Below are positions 1 to 8,115 of a stretch of 64,000 bases of DNA, piece by piece. This DNA comes from CAYPFY01 sp964410105. GTDB lineage: Bacteria > Bacteroidota > Ignavibacteria > UBA10030 > SZUA-254. How positions within the stretch are numbered: position 1 is the first letter of the stretch; every line of letters starts with the position of its first letter. The stretch is from NCBI GenBank assembly GCA_964410105.1, contig CAYPFY010000012.1:53471-117470 (forward strand), given 5' to 3'. The position numbers and the translations under genes are program-made. The notes under the pieces are model-generated. The model saw only the letters and a program-made list of their open reading frames with translations. It searched no databases and had not been told where the DNA came from.

Positions 1-373
1 TCCTGTCGGAGGGAAGAGCAACCCGCTTCGTATCCTCGATAAGGCGATTCACGTCGGCCTGGTTGATCTCGTTCTCCGGTCCGCTGATGGCAATTACTCC
101 ACGGCTTTGGAACGATTGGATGTGATCACCGGCTATCCCGACGATCACAGATTGAATTCTCACACCTGATCGAGACTCCGCTTCCCCGACGGCGCTCTGG
201 ATCGATCGGACGGTCTTATCGATATTGGTAACGACGCCTCTCGTCAATCCGTCTGAGGGGCTTCTTCCTATTCCCAGGACATTAAACCGTCCACCCTCGT
301 CAATCGAAGCAACGATGGCACATACCTTTGTGGTCCCGATATCCAGCCCAACGATAATTTCCTGTTCCATCAT
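1..373 (-). CDS. ftsA: Cell division protein FtsA, N-terminal part (cut by window edge)
   Basis: This is the first 124 codons of the actin-like protein that tethers FtsZ to the membrane and recruits later division proteins. Reading the minus strand from 373 gives a start MMEQEIIVGLDIGTTKV, the actin-fold phosphate-1 loop, followed by RFNVLGIGRSPSDGLTRG and VRIQSVIVGIAGDHIQ, all typical of FtsA. The C-terminal half, including the membrane-targeting helix, lies outside the window. Two consecutive ATGs (373 and 370) are possible; an AAAGGA stretch about 5-8 bases upstream fits either. The gene follows ftsQ by 19 bases and is the last dcw gene visible; ftsZ would be expected next. Confidence 0.95.
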   Translation of the reverse strand, partial: MMEQEIIVGLDIGTTKVCAIVASIDEGGRFNVLGIGRSPSDGLTRGVVTNIDKTVRSIQSAVGEAESRSGVRIQSVIVGIAGDHIQSFQSRGVIAISGPENEINQADVNRLIEDTKRVALPSDR

Positions 374-392
374 TCACATCCTTTCGATAGAC

Positions 393-1202
393 TTAGAGAG
401 TTACCCGAGAACTTGACTGTCTTGACTCCTGCAGTCGAATCACAACCTGATCCGCGAATCGCAGGTCAATGTACTGCAGCTGTTCGGGTTTACTTGCTTT
501 AACGATCTTATTCCAGAAAGTCTGAAGGGTCAATAGTTTGAATGCTATGTCGTGTCGCCCAATGTAGATCGGTACTGCAAGATCCGTCGAATAAAGGATT
601 ACATCCTTTCCGTGATTCATGTTGACTTCAGAAATAAAATGATACAACGTCGGATCGATCTCGCGAGCGATTTCCAGAAGCTCGATTGCTGCTAAGACAT
701 CTCCATCCCTGATTGCATCCCCGGGAATAGTTCCTTTCAACGGGGCAACGCCACTGATGATCGGAAGATCAAAACTTTTACCGGACTGGACAGGGGGGAG
801 AAGAATACCATGGAGATCGACGTAGAACATCCCACCACTGTTCAGTGAGGCGACAGGTTGGCGTTCCTTCACCCGGATGTGCACCACGTCCGGATATTGT
901 CGACTGATCCTCACCCCCTCAATAAAAGGATTCATAAGCACGCCCCTTCGGATTGCATACAGATCGGTGCTGGAAAGGGGCGATTTCAGTTGCAGGCCCG
1001 CGAGTGCCGAGATTTGGGAACTTGAAACAACCTTTTCTCCATCGATGAGAGCACTTTGGACGCGGAGCGATTTACGCCACTTCCACGATGCCGGACAGAG
1101 AAGAAACATGCACGCCAGAACCAATATCATAATCCCTATTTCCCATCGTCTTGACGAGTTTATCGGCGCCGGGCGGGAGACCCTTGGGACGGTATCGGTC
1201 AT
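393..1202 (-). CDS. ftsQ: Cell division protein FtsQ (POTRA domain)
   Basis: FtsQ is a bitopic inner-membrane protein that links early and late division proteins through its periplasmic POTRA domain. The 269-residue product has a short basic cytoplasmic tail (1-20), one membrane helix at about 22-41 (EIGIMILVLACMFLLCPASW), a POTRA region with NPFIEGVRISRQYPDVVHIRVKERQPVA at about 91-118 (split here only by wording), and a beta-rich C-terminal part containing YIDLRF near 245. Its start overlaps the murB stop by 4 bases (ATGA type), implying translational coupling, and ftsA follows 19 bases downstream. The position murB-ftsQ-ftsA supports the call more than sequence identity, since FtsQ is poorly conserved. 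Confidence 0.9.
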   Translation of the reverse strand: MTDTVPRVSRPAPINSSRRWEIGIMILVLACMFLLCPASWKWRKSLRVQSALIDGEKVVSSSQISALAGLQLKSPLSSTDLYAIRRGVLMNPFIEGVRISRQYPDVVHIRVKERQPVASLNSGGMFYVDLHGILLPPVQSGKSFDLPIISGVAPLKGTIPGDAIRDGDVLAAIELLEIAREIDPTLYHFISEVNMNHGKDVILYSTDLAVPIYIGRHDIAFKLLTLQTFWNKIVKASKPEQLQYIDLRFADQVVIRLQESRQSSSRVTL

Positions 1203-2119
1203 CCGCTAACCTCTCGTGAAATGTCTTTTGTGAACCCCATTAGCTTCACTTCCAATTCAAGGTTGATACCGAATTGGTCATGTACGATACTCCGAGCCAG
1301 ATCGATGAGCTCGAGGACATCCTGGGCCTTCGCTCCGCCAAGATTGATAATAAAATTCGCGTGTTTCTCGGATATCTGGGCATTTCCCTTCTTTGATCCC
1401 TTAAGGCCAGCCTTTTCAATTAGCGTCGCTGCAAAATTCCCTGGAGGGTTCTTGAATATGCTCCCGGAATTCGGAAAATTTAGAGGTTGGCTCCGATTCC
1501 TTTTCAGTAGCAATTCTTTTCGGATTCGTGCGATCTCCGACTTCTCACCGTGCGGAAGTCGAAAACTCGCTCCAAGAATGGTCGTACCCTCAAAACCGGA
1601 TTTCCTATATGTAAATCCACACTCATCCTTGTTAAGAGAAACGAGCGTCCCATTGCGGAGAGCGTGAACGTTAACGAGATAATCTGATATCTCACCACCG
1701 TAGGCTCCGGCGTTCATCATAATCGCACCACCAACCGTCCCTGGAATTCCGGCTAGCATTTCGACACCCTTGAACCCCCGTTGCACACAAAAGTCCACGA
1801 ACCGTGCAATGCTTACGCCCGCGTCCGCGATCACGCGATCCTCTTCAAGTCTAAGTTCTCCCAATCCTGATTCAAGATTGAGAACTGCTGCCCGTATCCC
1901 TTCATCGCTGATAAGCATGTTGGTGCCACGGCCGAGAATCATGAAGGGGAATTTCTGTTGTTGCAGATAGGAAATGATCTCTACCGTATCCTCTTTATCG
2001 GCTGGCTCAAAGTAATAGTCCGCGGGTCCGCCAATTCTGAAAGACGTGTAATCCCTCAATGGCTCACTGATCGCGAGGTGACCTCGAAAGAATTTTCGTA
2101 TATCATCTATATTCAGCAT
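1199..2119 (-). CDS. murB: UDP-N-acetylenolpyruvoylglucosamine reductase MurB
   Basis: This cytoplasmic FAD enzyme reduces UDP-GlcNAc-enolpyruvate to UDP-MurNAc with NADPH, the second committed step of peptidoglycan precursor synthesis. The 306-residue length is normal. Visible motifs are SFRIGGPADYYFEP at about 26-39, the FAD loop LGRGTNMLISDEGI at about 62-75, GIPGTVGGAIMMNAGAYGGE, YRKSGFEGT, and NSGSIFKNP, which holds the catalytic serine. The YRxSxF motif and compact length fit the type II subfamily. It sits 10 bases downstream of murC and overlaps ftsQ by 4 bases, so it is co-transcribed in the dcw cluster. Confidence 0.97.
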   Translation of the reverse strand: MLNIDDIRKFFRGHLAISEPLRDYTSFRIGGPADYYFEPADKEDTVEIISYLQQQKFPFMILGRGTNMLISDEGIRAAVLNLESGLGELRLEEDRVIADAGVSIARFVDFCVQRGFKGVEMLAGIPGTVGGAIMMNAGAYGGEISDYLVNVHALRNGTLVSLNKDECGFTYRKSGFEGTTILGASFRLPHGEKSEIARIRKELLLKRNRSQPLNFPNSGSIFKNPPGNFAATLIEKAGLKGSKKGNAQISEKHANFIINLGGAKAQDVLELIDLARSIVHDQFGINLELEVKLMGFTKDISREVSG

Positions 2120-2129
2120 GCGAGATCTC

Positions 2130-3521
2130 TCACAATTCTTCCTTCAGCCTGAGCTCTTTCAGGAACTCTTCTCCATATTTCCAGATATCACCAGCACCCA
2201 TAGTAATAACGATATCACCCTTTTCCACAACTCCCAGGAGGGTCTTTGGTACGTCTTCTTTCGCGGGAACGTAATGAGCATTTTTATGACCATATGTCCG
2301 CGCGGCCACGGTTATCAATTCACCCGTGATTCCCTGGATAGGTTCCTCGCGGGCTGGATAGATATCCGTCACGATCAGAATATCAGACAGTAGGAATGCC
2401 TTGCCAAATTCTTCATAGAAATCCCTCGTGCGCGAATAAAGGTGCGGCTGAAATACACAGACGAGTCGGCGCCGCCACCCGCTTTTTGCCCCTGCCAGGG
2501 TGGCCCGGCATTCGGTTGGATGGTGGGCATAATCATCGTAAAGCGTAATGCCACCCATCTCACCTTTCAACTCCCACCGACGGTACACACCTGTAAATCG
2601 TTCGATACCTCCTTTGACTCTTGGAAACGATACTCCCAATTCAAGTCCCACGGTTATCGCGGCAAGAGAATTCTGAACATTGTGTTTGCCGGGAACATGC
2701 AGGGTGATATCTCCCAATTCATGAGTATTTCGGAGAACTGTGTAGTTTGTGGTATTCTCCACCTGGCGGATATCGACAGCCTGGATATCTGCTTGAGGAT
2801 TAAAACCATAGCTAATTACCCTTCTCTGGCTCACCCTCGGCATGATATCTTGGAGTGCTGGTTCGTCGAGGCAGAGGACCACAAACCCGTAGAAGGGAAC
2901 TTTGTTCGCGAATTGAACGAAAGCTTGTTTTATATCATCGAGATCTCTATAACAGTCCAAGTGATCGGTCTCAAGCGTGGTGAGAACGGCGATCGTCGGA
3001 GTGATCGACAAGAACGACCGGTCAAACTCATCGGCCTCAACGACGATGAAATCACCCTGTCCCAGTCTGGCGTTTGTCCCGCCCAGCCCTGAAAGCTTTC
3101 CCCCAACGATGACAGTTGGATCTAGTTCGCCTTCCATGAGGACAAGGCTCACCATTGATGTGGTGGTCGTTTTTCCATGTGTTCCCGCGATTCCAATTCC
3201 ATACTTAAGTCGCATGACCTCGGCAAGCATCTCCGCGCGTCGGATCACAGGTATGTTTCTTCTATGTGCTTCAACAATCTCGGGGTTGTCCGGCGCAACA
3301 GCTGAGGAATAGACGACAGCATCGACGTCCTCGCGGAGATGACGGGCCTGATGCCCATCAAAGATTTCGGCGCCAAGGTCGCGTAACCGTTCTGTGACAC
3401 TGCCAAGGGCCCTATCTGAACCGCTCACCTTGAATCCTTGGTCAATCAACACTTCGGCTATACCACTCATGCCTATGCCGCCGATCCCTACAAAATGTAT
3501 TTTCCTGATGGAACTGAACAT
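2130..3521 (-). CDS. murC: UDP-N-acetylmuramate--L-alanine ligase MurC
   Basis: MurC is the ATP-dependent cytoplasmic ligase that adds L-alanine to UDP-MurNAc. The 463-residue product starts with the UDP-binding Rossmann motif HFVGIGGIGMSGIAEVL (9-25), has the ATP P-loop GTHGKT at 113-118, EADEFDRSFL in the central domain, and TLYDDYAHHPTE and FQPHLYSRT in the C-terminal domain, all diagnostic for MurC rather than MurD/E/F. The start codon overlaps the last base of the preceding TauE/SafE-type gene, and murB follows 10 bases downstream. No truncation or missing motif was seen. Confidence 0.98.
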   Translation of the reverse strand: MFSSIRKIHFVGIGGIGMSGIAEVLIDQGFKVSGSDRALGSVTERLRDLGAEIFDGHQARHLREDVDAVVYSSAVAPDNPEIVEAHRRNIPVIRRAEMLAEVMRLKYGIGIAGTHGKTTTTSMVSLVLMEGELDPTVIVGGKLSGLGGTNARLGQGDFIVVEADEFDRSFLSITPTIAVLTTLETDHLDCYRDLDDIKQAFVQFANKVPFYGFVVLCLDEPALQDIMPRVSQRRVISYGFNPQADIQAVDIRQVENTTNYTVLRNTHELGDITLHVPGKHNVQNSLAAITVGLELGVSFPRVKGGIERFTGVYRRWELKGEMGGITLYDDYAHHPTECRATLAGAKSGWRRRLVCVFQPHLYSRTRDFYEEFGKAFLLSDILIVTDIYPAREEPIQGITGELITVAARTYGHKNAHYVPAKEDVPKTLLGVVEKGDIVITMGAGDIWKYGEEFLKELRLKEEL

Positions 3522-3880
3522 TATTTGCCGAAAATCATTTTGAGGGATACGATCATGAGCAGGATACCAAACATTTTCCGTAATGTCTCTGCTGGAAGCT
3601 GGTTAGCAATCACACCGCCAAAGTATCCTCCGATGAAGAAACCGATACACATTATTCCCGCGACCCCCAGGTTCACATGTCCGGCCTGGTAATATTTCCA
3701 GACCGCCAGGATGCCGATCGGAGGTACTAGCATTGCCAGAGTTGTACCTTGAGCCATATGCTGTTCCCATCCAAAGAAAAAGACGAGGGCCGGTACAATG
3801 AAGATTGCTCCACCAATCCCGAGAGTCCCAGCGAGGACACCGGCCATAAGTCCGATGACGACATACTGGAGAGTGATCAT
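3521..3880 (-). CDS. Half-size TauE/SafE (TSUP) family membrane protein
   Basis: The 119-residue protein is almost entirely hydrophobic with about four membrane segments. It begins MITLQYVVIGLMAGVLAGTLG and carries the TSUP signature GTLGIGGAIFIVPALVFFF at about 19-37, with a second glycine-rich segment GFFIGGYFGGVIANQLP near 79-95. TSUP (DUF81) permeases export sulfite, sulfoacetate or other organic anions and usually have two such repeats in about 250 residues. This protein holds only one, so it would need to dimerise if it transports. Its stop shares one base with the murC start and it lies 31 bases after the bPH-like gene, placing it inside the dcw operon. The substrate cannot be told from sequence. 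Confidence 0.8.
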   Translation of the reverse strand: MITLQYVVIGLMAGVLAGTLGIGGAIFIVPALVFFFGWEQHMAQGTTLAMLVPPIGILAVWKYYQAGHVNLGVAGIMCIGFFIGGYFGGVIANQLPAETLRKMFGILLMIVSLKMIFGK

Positions 3881-3911
3881 CGCAGGCCCTTTCTATGAAT
3901 TTTATTCGTGC

Positions 3912-4418
3912 TCATTGCAAGCCAAAGATGAAGCGCCTTCCCTTGGGCAATCCTTCGGCGATGTGTTGCATTTCGTGGTACAGTTCTCTATTTCGCTCGT
4001 ATCGCCCGATACGAATTCGGAAAAGCCGCTTGCGGTTCTTGATTTTGAAGACAATGACTTGTGACCGTCCGGCTGTTTGCACCGATCGCTCACGGCCTAT
4101 ATGAAACCATTCAATTTCGTCGAAGAGAATTTCACGCTCCCGAAACTTGTTATGGAATATCATTCGATCGGGAGTTAGAATAAGCCTTCGGTCGCGAGCC
4201 CGGTTGAGAGCTAGGACAAGAAAGGACAGAAGGACGAATAGGATAATGATGTAAAGAATCGGATCCGCCACAAGCGAAGGAAGTCGATCAAGTGTGATAG
4301 TCCCTCGGACACCACCATAGAGCAGGAGTGTGACGAGGTAAACCAGCGATTGCTGGTAATAGAAATCCAGTTTATACTTGAACACTTTCGAACCTGGCGG
4401 CAATTGTTGATGATTCAT
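3912..4418 (-). CDS. Membrane protein with a C-terminal PH-like (bPH) region, function unknown
   Basis: The 168-residue protein has two membrane helices at about 24-43 and 53-74. A cytoplasmic beta-rich tail follows, starting RRLILTPDRMIFHNKFRERE and continuing with ILFDEIEWFHIGRER. The pattern of two helices, then xLTxxRhhhxxxxxxxxxIPhxEI, resembles bacterial PH-domain membrane proteins, but the match is by eye only. Its start overlaps the murG stop by 4 bases (ATGA), so it is translated with the dcw cluster. It is not one of the standard dcw genes. A role in envelope assembly is inferred only from position. Confidence 0.65.
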   Translation of the reverse strand: MNHQQLPPGSKVFKYKLDFYYQQSLVYLVTLLLYGGVRGTITLDRLPSLVADPILYIIILFVLLSFLVLALNRARDRRLILTPDRMIFHNKFREREILFDEIEWFHIGRERSVQTAGRSQVIVFKIKNRKRLFRIRIGRYERNRELYHEMQHIAEGLPKGRRFIFGLQ

Positions 4419-5545
4419 GCAATGTTGTTTAACTTTCCCCGATGTCGTTCCGCCAGAGCGATCGCCCTTCGGGCGATGTCGGCAGCGGCGTTGGGTCGGC
4501 CAAGATTCCTGCTTTTATCACTCATTGAGCGGAGGCGATCCTGAGCGCACGATTCCACTATCGCAGGCATGAGTCTCTCCAAAAGTTCATCATCGTTCAG
4601 CAGGATCGCTGCACCGGCGTCAACCAAGGACTGAGCATTTTCGAGCTGGTGCCCTGCTGACGCGAGGGGATACGGAACAAGAATTGCTGGCTTGCCGAGA
4701 AGCGAGAGCTCCGCTATTGTTGTCGCCCCGGCCCTACAGATAACGAGATCGCTCGCTTCATAGGCGTAATCCATCCGATCGATGAAATCGCCAACCCAAA
4801 GTGACCCGTTCCCGTGACTGGCCGAGGCATCCCGCGCCATGGGGAGATCGTGTTGACCTGTTTGCCAGATCAGCCGAAAGTTTTGCTCTACGAAACGGTC
4901 AACAAGAGACCTGATAGCGAGATTGATCGAATGTGCTCCCAGGCTGCCGCCGAAAACCAGAAGAGTGAGTCTTGGATCACGCGCTGAAAAGGTGAAATAC
5001 CGCAACGCGTCCTCTCGGTTGGCATGCATGAGGTCGTCGCGGGTGGGATTCCCAGAGACAAAAACGTTATCGATTCGGGCGAGATATTTCTTGGACCTTT
5101 CAAACGTTAAATGCACTTCATCTGCATTGCGGGCCAGCATCCGAGTAGTGACGCCGGGATAACTGTTCTGCTCGTGAATGAGCGCTGGAATATTAAACTT
5201 GAATGCCGCATTCAATACCGGCCCTGCGACATATCCTCCGGTCCCGACGACCACATCCGGCCCAAACGAGGCCATGATGGAGCGAGATTGAATCATTGCC
5301 GTTATGAGCTTCAAAGGAAACATTAGATTTCGAACATTCCAGCCTCTGTGAAAGCCGCTGATCCAGATTGTACGGAACTTATAGCCCCTCTGCGGAACTA
5401 TTCGAGACTCAATTTTGTCCCTCGTCCCGATAAAGAGTATGTCTGCAGACGGTTCCATCCGACGCATCTCATCCGCGATGGCAATAGCGGGGAACAAATG
5501 GCCGCCAGTACCCCCGCCAGCGAATAAGGCTCGCAGAGACTCCAC
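4415..5545 (-). CDS. murG: UDP-GlcNAc--lipid I N-acetylglucosaminyltransferase MurG
   Basis: MurG is the GT-B glycosyltransferase that converts lipid I to lipid II on the inner face of the membrane. From the chosen GTG start it is 376 residues. The N-terminal glycine loop FAGGGTGGHLFPAIAIADEM follows directly; ALIHEQNSYPGVTTR lies near 110-124, GGSLGAHSIN near 200, and the UDP-GlcNAc site CRAGATTIAEL near 275-285. The frame is open 16 codons further upstream, but that would run into ftsW. The GTG at 5545 has AGGAAGG nine bases before it and starts two bases after the ftsW stop, so I prefer it. The stop overlaps the bPH-like gene. Confidence 0.96.
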   Translation of the reverse strand: MESLRALFAGGGTGGHLFPAIAIADEMRRMEPSADILFIGTRDKIESRIVPQRGYKFRTIWISGFHRGWNVRNLMFPLKLITAMIQSRSIMASFGPDVVVGTGGYVAGPVLNAAFKFNIPALIHEQNSYPGVTTRMLARNADEVHLTFERSKKYLARIDNVFVSGNPTRDDLMHANREDALRYFTFSARDPRLTLLVFGGSLGAHSINLAIRSLVDRFVEQNFRLIWQTGQHDLPMARDASASHGNGSLWVGDFIDRMDYAYEASDLVICRAGATTIAELSLLGKPAILVPYPLASAGHQLENAQSLVDAGAAILLNDDELLERLMPAIVESCAQDRLRSMSDKSRNLGRPNAAADIARRAIALAERHRGKLNNIA

Positions 5546-5546
5546 A

Positions 5547-6707
5547 TCAATATACCTTCCTGACTGCCACTTCGTCTGAACTGACGGACCCAACGACGGG
5601 AACCTGGCGAGCTCGAGGGTGGAGATCCGTCTGAGAGGAGATGTTCAACAGCACGCCAAGAGCAGCAGCCGAAAAAACCATCGACGAGCCCCCATAACTG
5701 ACAAACGGCATGGGCAATCCTGTCGTCGGGAAGATCCCAAGCGTCACGCCGCCGTTGATGAGCGCATAGAGGGTAACCGCGCACGTAATGGCGACGGCAA
5801 GATTTCGTCCGAAACTATCGAGAGCGAATCGTGCGATCCGGAAGCCTCGAATCATTATGACTAGGAATACGATCATAACGAACATTGTCCCGACAAATCC
5901 ATACTCTTCACCGACGATCGAGAAGACGAAGTCTCCATACGACTCTGGCAGGAAGAAATCACGCTGCTTGCTCTCTCCTGGTCCTACACCAAAAATGCCG
6001 CCGTTTCCAAATCCAAGAATCCCCTGCCAGACCTGGTAGTTGGTCTTTGCGCTGCCCCCACTGAGAAACCCCACGACTCGTGCACGACGGTATTCGGCCC
6101 CCATCATGTAAACCGCAAGCACGGGGAGAAGGACGGCAAATATGAGCGCAAGATGGGACATTCTCGCTCTTCCGAGAAAGAGCATCACAAAACTGATTAA
6201 GAATATCATTGATGCCATGCTGAAATTTGGTTGCAGCATTACCAATCCTGAGACCAGCCCAATCCATACCATCAGTGGAACCAATCCTCTCTTCAAGTCG
6301 CGAATGAGCTCGCCCTTCATGCTGATCAGCGTGCAAAGGTGGAATAAGAGCGCGTATTTGGCGAATTCCGATGGCTGGAAACCAATACTGCTCCAGCGCA
6401 GCCAGCGCGTGGCCCCTTTTGCCTCGCCGCCGAGCAGTAAGGTAATAACGAGAAGGACAACGGCGCTGAAAATTCCCAATTTTGTGAATCGCTGGAGCTT
6501 ATGGTAGTCGATTTTCAGTCCGACAAAGAGGCAGATCATGCCCAAGAAGACCTTGATGGCATGGCTTAACAACATTTTCTCACTCTCGCCGTACTTCGCC
6601 ATAGCGTAAGACGCTGAGGCGCTATAAACAACTCCCAGGCTAAGCAGCATCAGAGAAAGCACCGAGATCAGAAGCGCCAGGTCGATATGATTTCGATGGT
6701 CATCCAT
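5547..6707 (-). CDS. ftsW: Peptidoglycan glycosyltransferase FtsW (SEDS family)
   Basis: FtsW is the septal SEDS glycan polymerase that works with FtsI at the division site. The 386-residue protein has about ten membrane segments. It contains the N-terminal segment ALLISVLSLMLLSLGVVYSAS, GATRWLRWSSIGFQPSEFAK near 98-117, and GLPMPFVSYGGSSMV near 340, the last two being classic SEDS signatures. The cytoplasmic C-terminus is short and charged. It lies 6 bases after murD and is followed at once by murG. FtsW rather than RodA is chosen from its place among murD and murG; the sequence alone would not separate them fully. Confidence 0.95.
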   Translation of the reverse strand: MDDHRNHIDLALLISVLSLMLLSLGVVYSASASYAMAKYGESEKMLLSHAIKVFLGMICLFVGLKIDYHKLQRFTKLGIFSAVVLLVITLLLGGEAKGATRWLRWSSIGFQPSEFAKYALLFHLCTLISMKGELIRDLKRGLVPLMVWIGLVSGLVMLQPNFSMASMIFLISFVMLFLGRARMSHLALIFAVLLPVLAVYMMGAEYRRARVVGFLSGGSAKTNYQVWQGILGFGNGGIFGVGPGESKQRDFFLPESYGDFVFSIVGEEYGFVGTMFVMIVFLVIMIRGFRIARFALDSFGRNLAVAITCAVTLYALINGGVTLGIFPTTGLPMPFVSYGGSSMVFSAAALGVLLNISSQTDLHPRARQVPVVGSVSSDEVAVRKVY

Positions 6708-6713
6708 GAATTG

Positions 6714-8111
6714 CTAGAGAGAATTCACAAATTGTTTAAAGGACCGGCCACGATGCTCGTAGTTTTCAAACCAATCGAACGACGCGCACGCCGGAGAGAG
6801 CAGAACGACATCGCCCGGCGAGGCCAGGCTGGAGGCAGTGTGAACAGCTTCCTGCATTGAATGTGCCTTTACAACCTTCACTACTCCGCTGAAAGCATGA
6901 TAGACTTTATCGGCAGATTCCCCGATGGCGACGACTGATCTTACGTGCTTCCTGACGAGAGCATGGAGAAGTGAATAATCATTCCCCTTGTCACGCCCTC
7001 CGAGCATGAGAATAATCGGCTGCTTGAATGATTGAAGCGCATAGGCAACCGAATCAGTATTTGTGGCCTTCGAATCATTGACGTAAGTCACTCCATGCAA
7101 TTCACGAACGAATTCGAGCCTGTGTTCAATACCCTTAAAATTTGATAATGTGGCTCGTAGCGATGGAACGGGAATATTGAAGATTACTCCGACGAGTGTC
7201 GCGGCCATGGAATTATAGAGATTATGCACTCCTCGTATGCTTATCCGATCAATCTCGATGATCTCTGAACGCTTTTTCTCAAAGACCGTAACCAATTTAC
7301 CCTGCTCTATGAATGCTCCCTCGCCATAACGTTGCTGGAGCCCGAACGGGATTGCCCGGACATGAGTTGTTGCCAAACGCTTGACATGGTTGAATATTTG
7401 CTCGTCATCAAAATTGTATAGAAGATAATCTTGAATCGTTTGATTCTTGAATATTCTACATTTCGATTCCACATATTTTTCAAAATTGCCTTCATACCTG
7501 TCCAAGTGATCTGGAGTAATATTCAGCAGTACTGAAACCCGCGGTCTAAATGAAGAGATGTGATCAAGCTGGAAACTACTGATTTCGAGAATTGCCACGG
7601 CGTTTTCATCAAGGTCCGGGATGAGAGAGGAGAAGGGTATCCCAATATTCCCGCCGACGTAATGCCTGCGTTTCGCATCATGGAATATCCTTCCAATCAA
7701 ACTCGTGGTAGTTGTTTTCCCATTTGTCCCCGTTACACCGATGATTGGCGCCCGACAGAACCAGCTCGCTAACTCCAGCTCGCTGATGATTTTCACCCCC
7801 CTTCCTTCTGCCTCACGGAGGATGGGGAGGGTCGACGGTATTCCGGGACTGACAACGATTAGATCGGAATCAAGAGCGCGCTTCGTATGGGCACCAGTCT
7901 CCACCTCAATGCCCAGGGATCGGAGTACTGATGTCGACGATGCTAGTAATTCCTCCCGACTGCTGTCAGTGACGAAGACTATTGCACCGCGCTGGCGGAG
8001 CAATTGTGCAACGGCAAGGCCGCTACGAGCAGCACCTATTACTGAGATTCTCTTTCCCCGTACGCTCGATGTTTCCATAACTGTGTCGTTTACGGTCCCG
8101 ATCTCTTCCAT
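6714..8111 (-). CDS. murD: UDP-N-acetylmuramoylalanine--D-glutamate ligase MurD
   Basis: MurD is the cytoplasmic ATP-dependent ligase that adds D-glutamate to UDP-MurNAc-L-Ala. The 465-residue product has the N-terminal Rossmann start RISVIGAARSGLAVAQLL (21-38), the P-loop GTNGKT at 128-133, LNITPDHLDRY in the central domain, and NDSKATNTDS with LMLGGRDKGNDYS in the C-terminal domain, which together identify MurD. The first ~10 residues before METSSVRGK are unusual, so the ATG 11 codons in may be the true start; neither has a clear Shine-Dalgarno. It lies 4 bases after mraY and 6 bases before ftsW. Confidence 0.97.
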   Translation of the reverse strand: MEEIGTVNDTVMETSSVRGKRISVIGAARSGLAVAQLLRQRGAIVFVTDSSREELLASSTSVLRSLGIEVETGAHTKRALDSDLIVVSPGIPSTLPILREAEGRGVKIISELELASWFCRAPIIGVTGTNGKTTTTSLIGRIFHDAKRRHYVGGNIGIPFSSLIPDLDENAVAILEISSFQLDHISSFRPRVSVLLNITPDHLDRYEGNFEKYVESKCRIFKNQTIQDYLLYNFDDEQIFNHVKRLATTHVRAIPFGLQQRYGEGAFIEQGKLVTVFEKKRSEIIEIDRISIRGVHNLYNSMAATLVGVIFNIPVPSLRATLSNFKGIEHRLEFVRELHGVTYVNDSKATNTDSVAYALQSFKQPIILMLGGRDKGNDYSLLHALVRKHVRSVVAIGESADKVYHAFSGVVKVVKAHSMQEAVHTASSLASPGDVVLLSPACASFDWFENYEHRGRSFKQFVNSL

Positions 8112-8115
8112 GACG

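Noticed and set aside
1221..1667. Plus-strand 148-codon open frame inside murB
   Set aside because: It is a shadow of the strongly supported murB gene, with serine/arginine/phenylalanine-rich composition and no domain.
2442..3092. Plus-strand 216-codon open frame inside murC
   Set aside because: It is antisense to murC, which has all family motifs, and has no start signal or recognisable domain.
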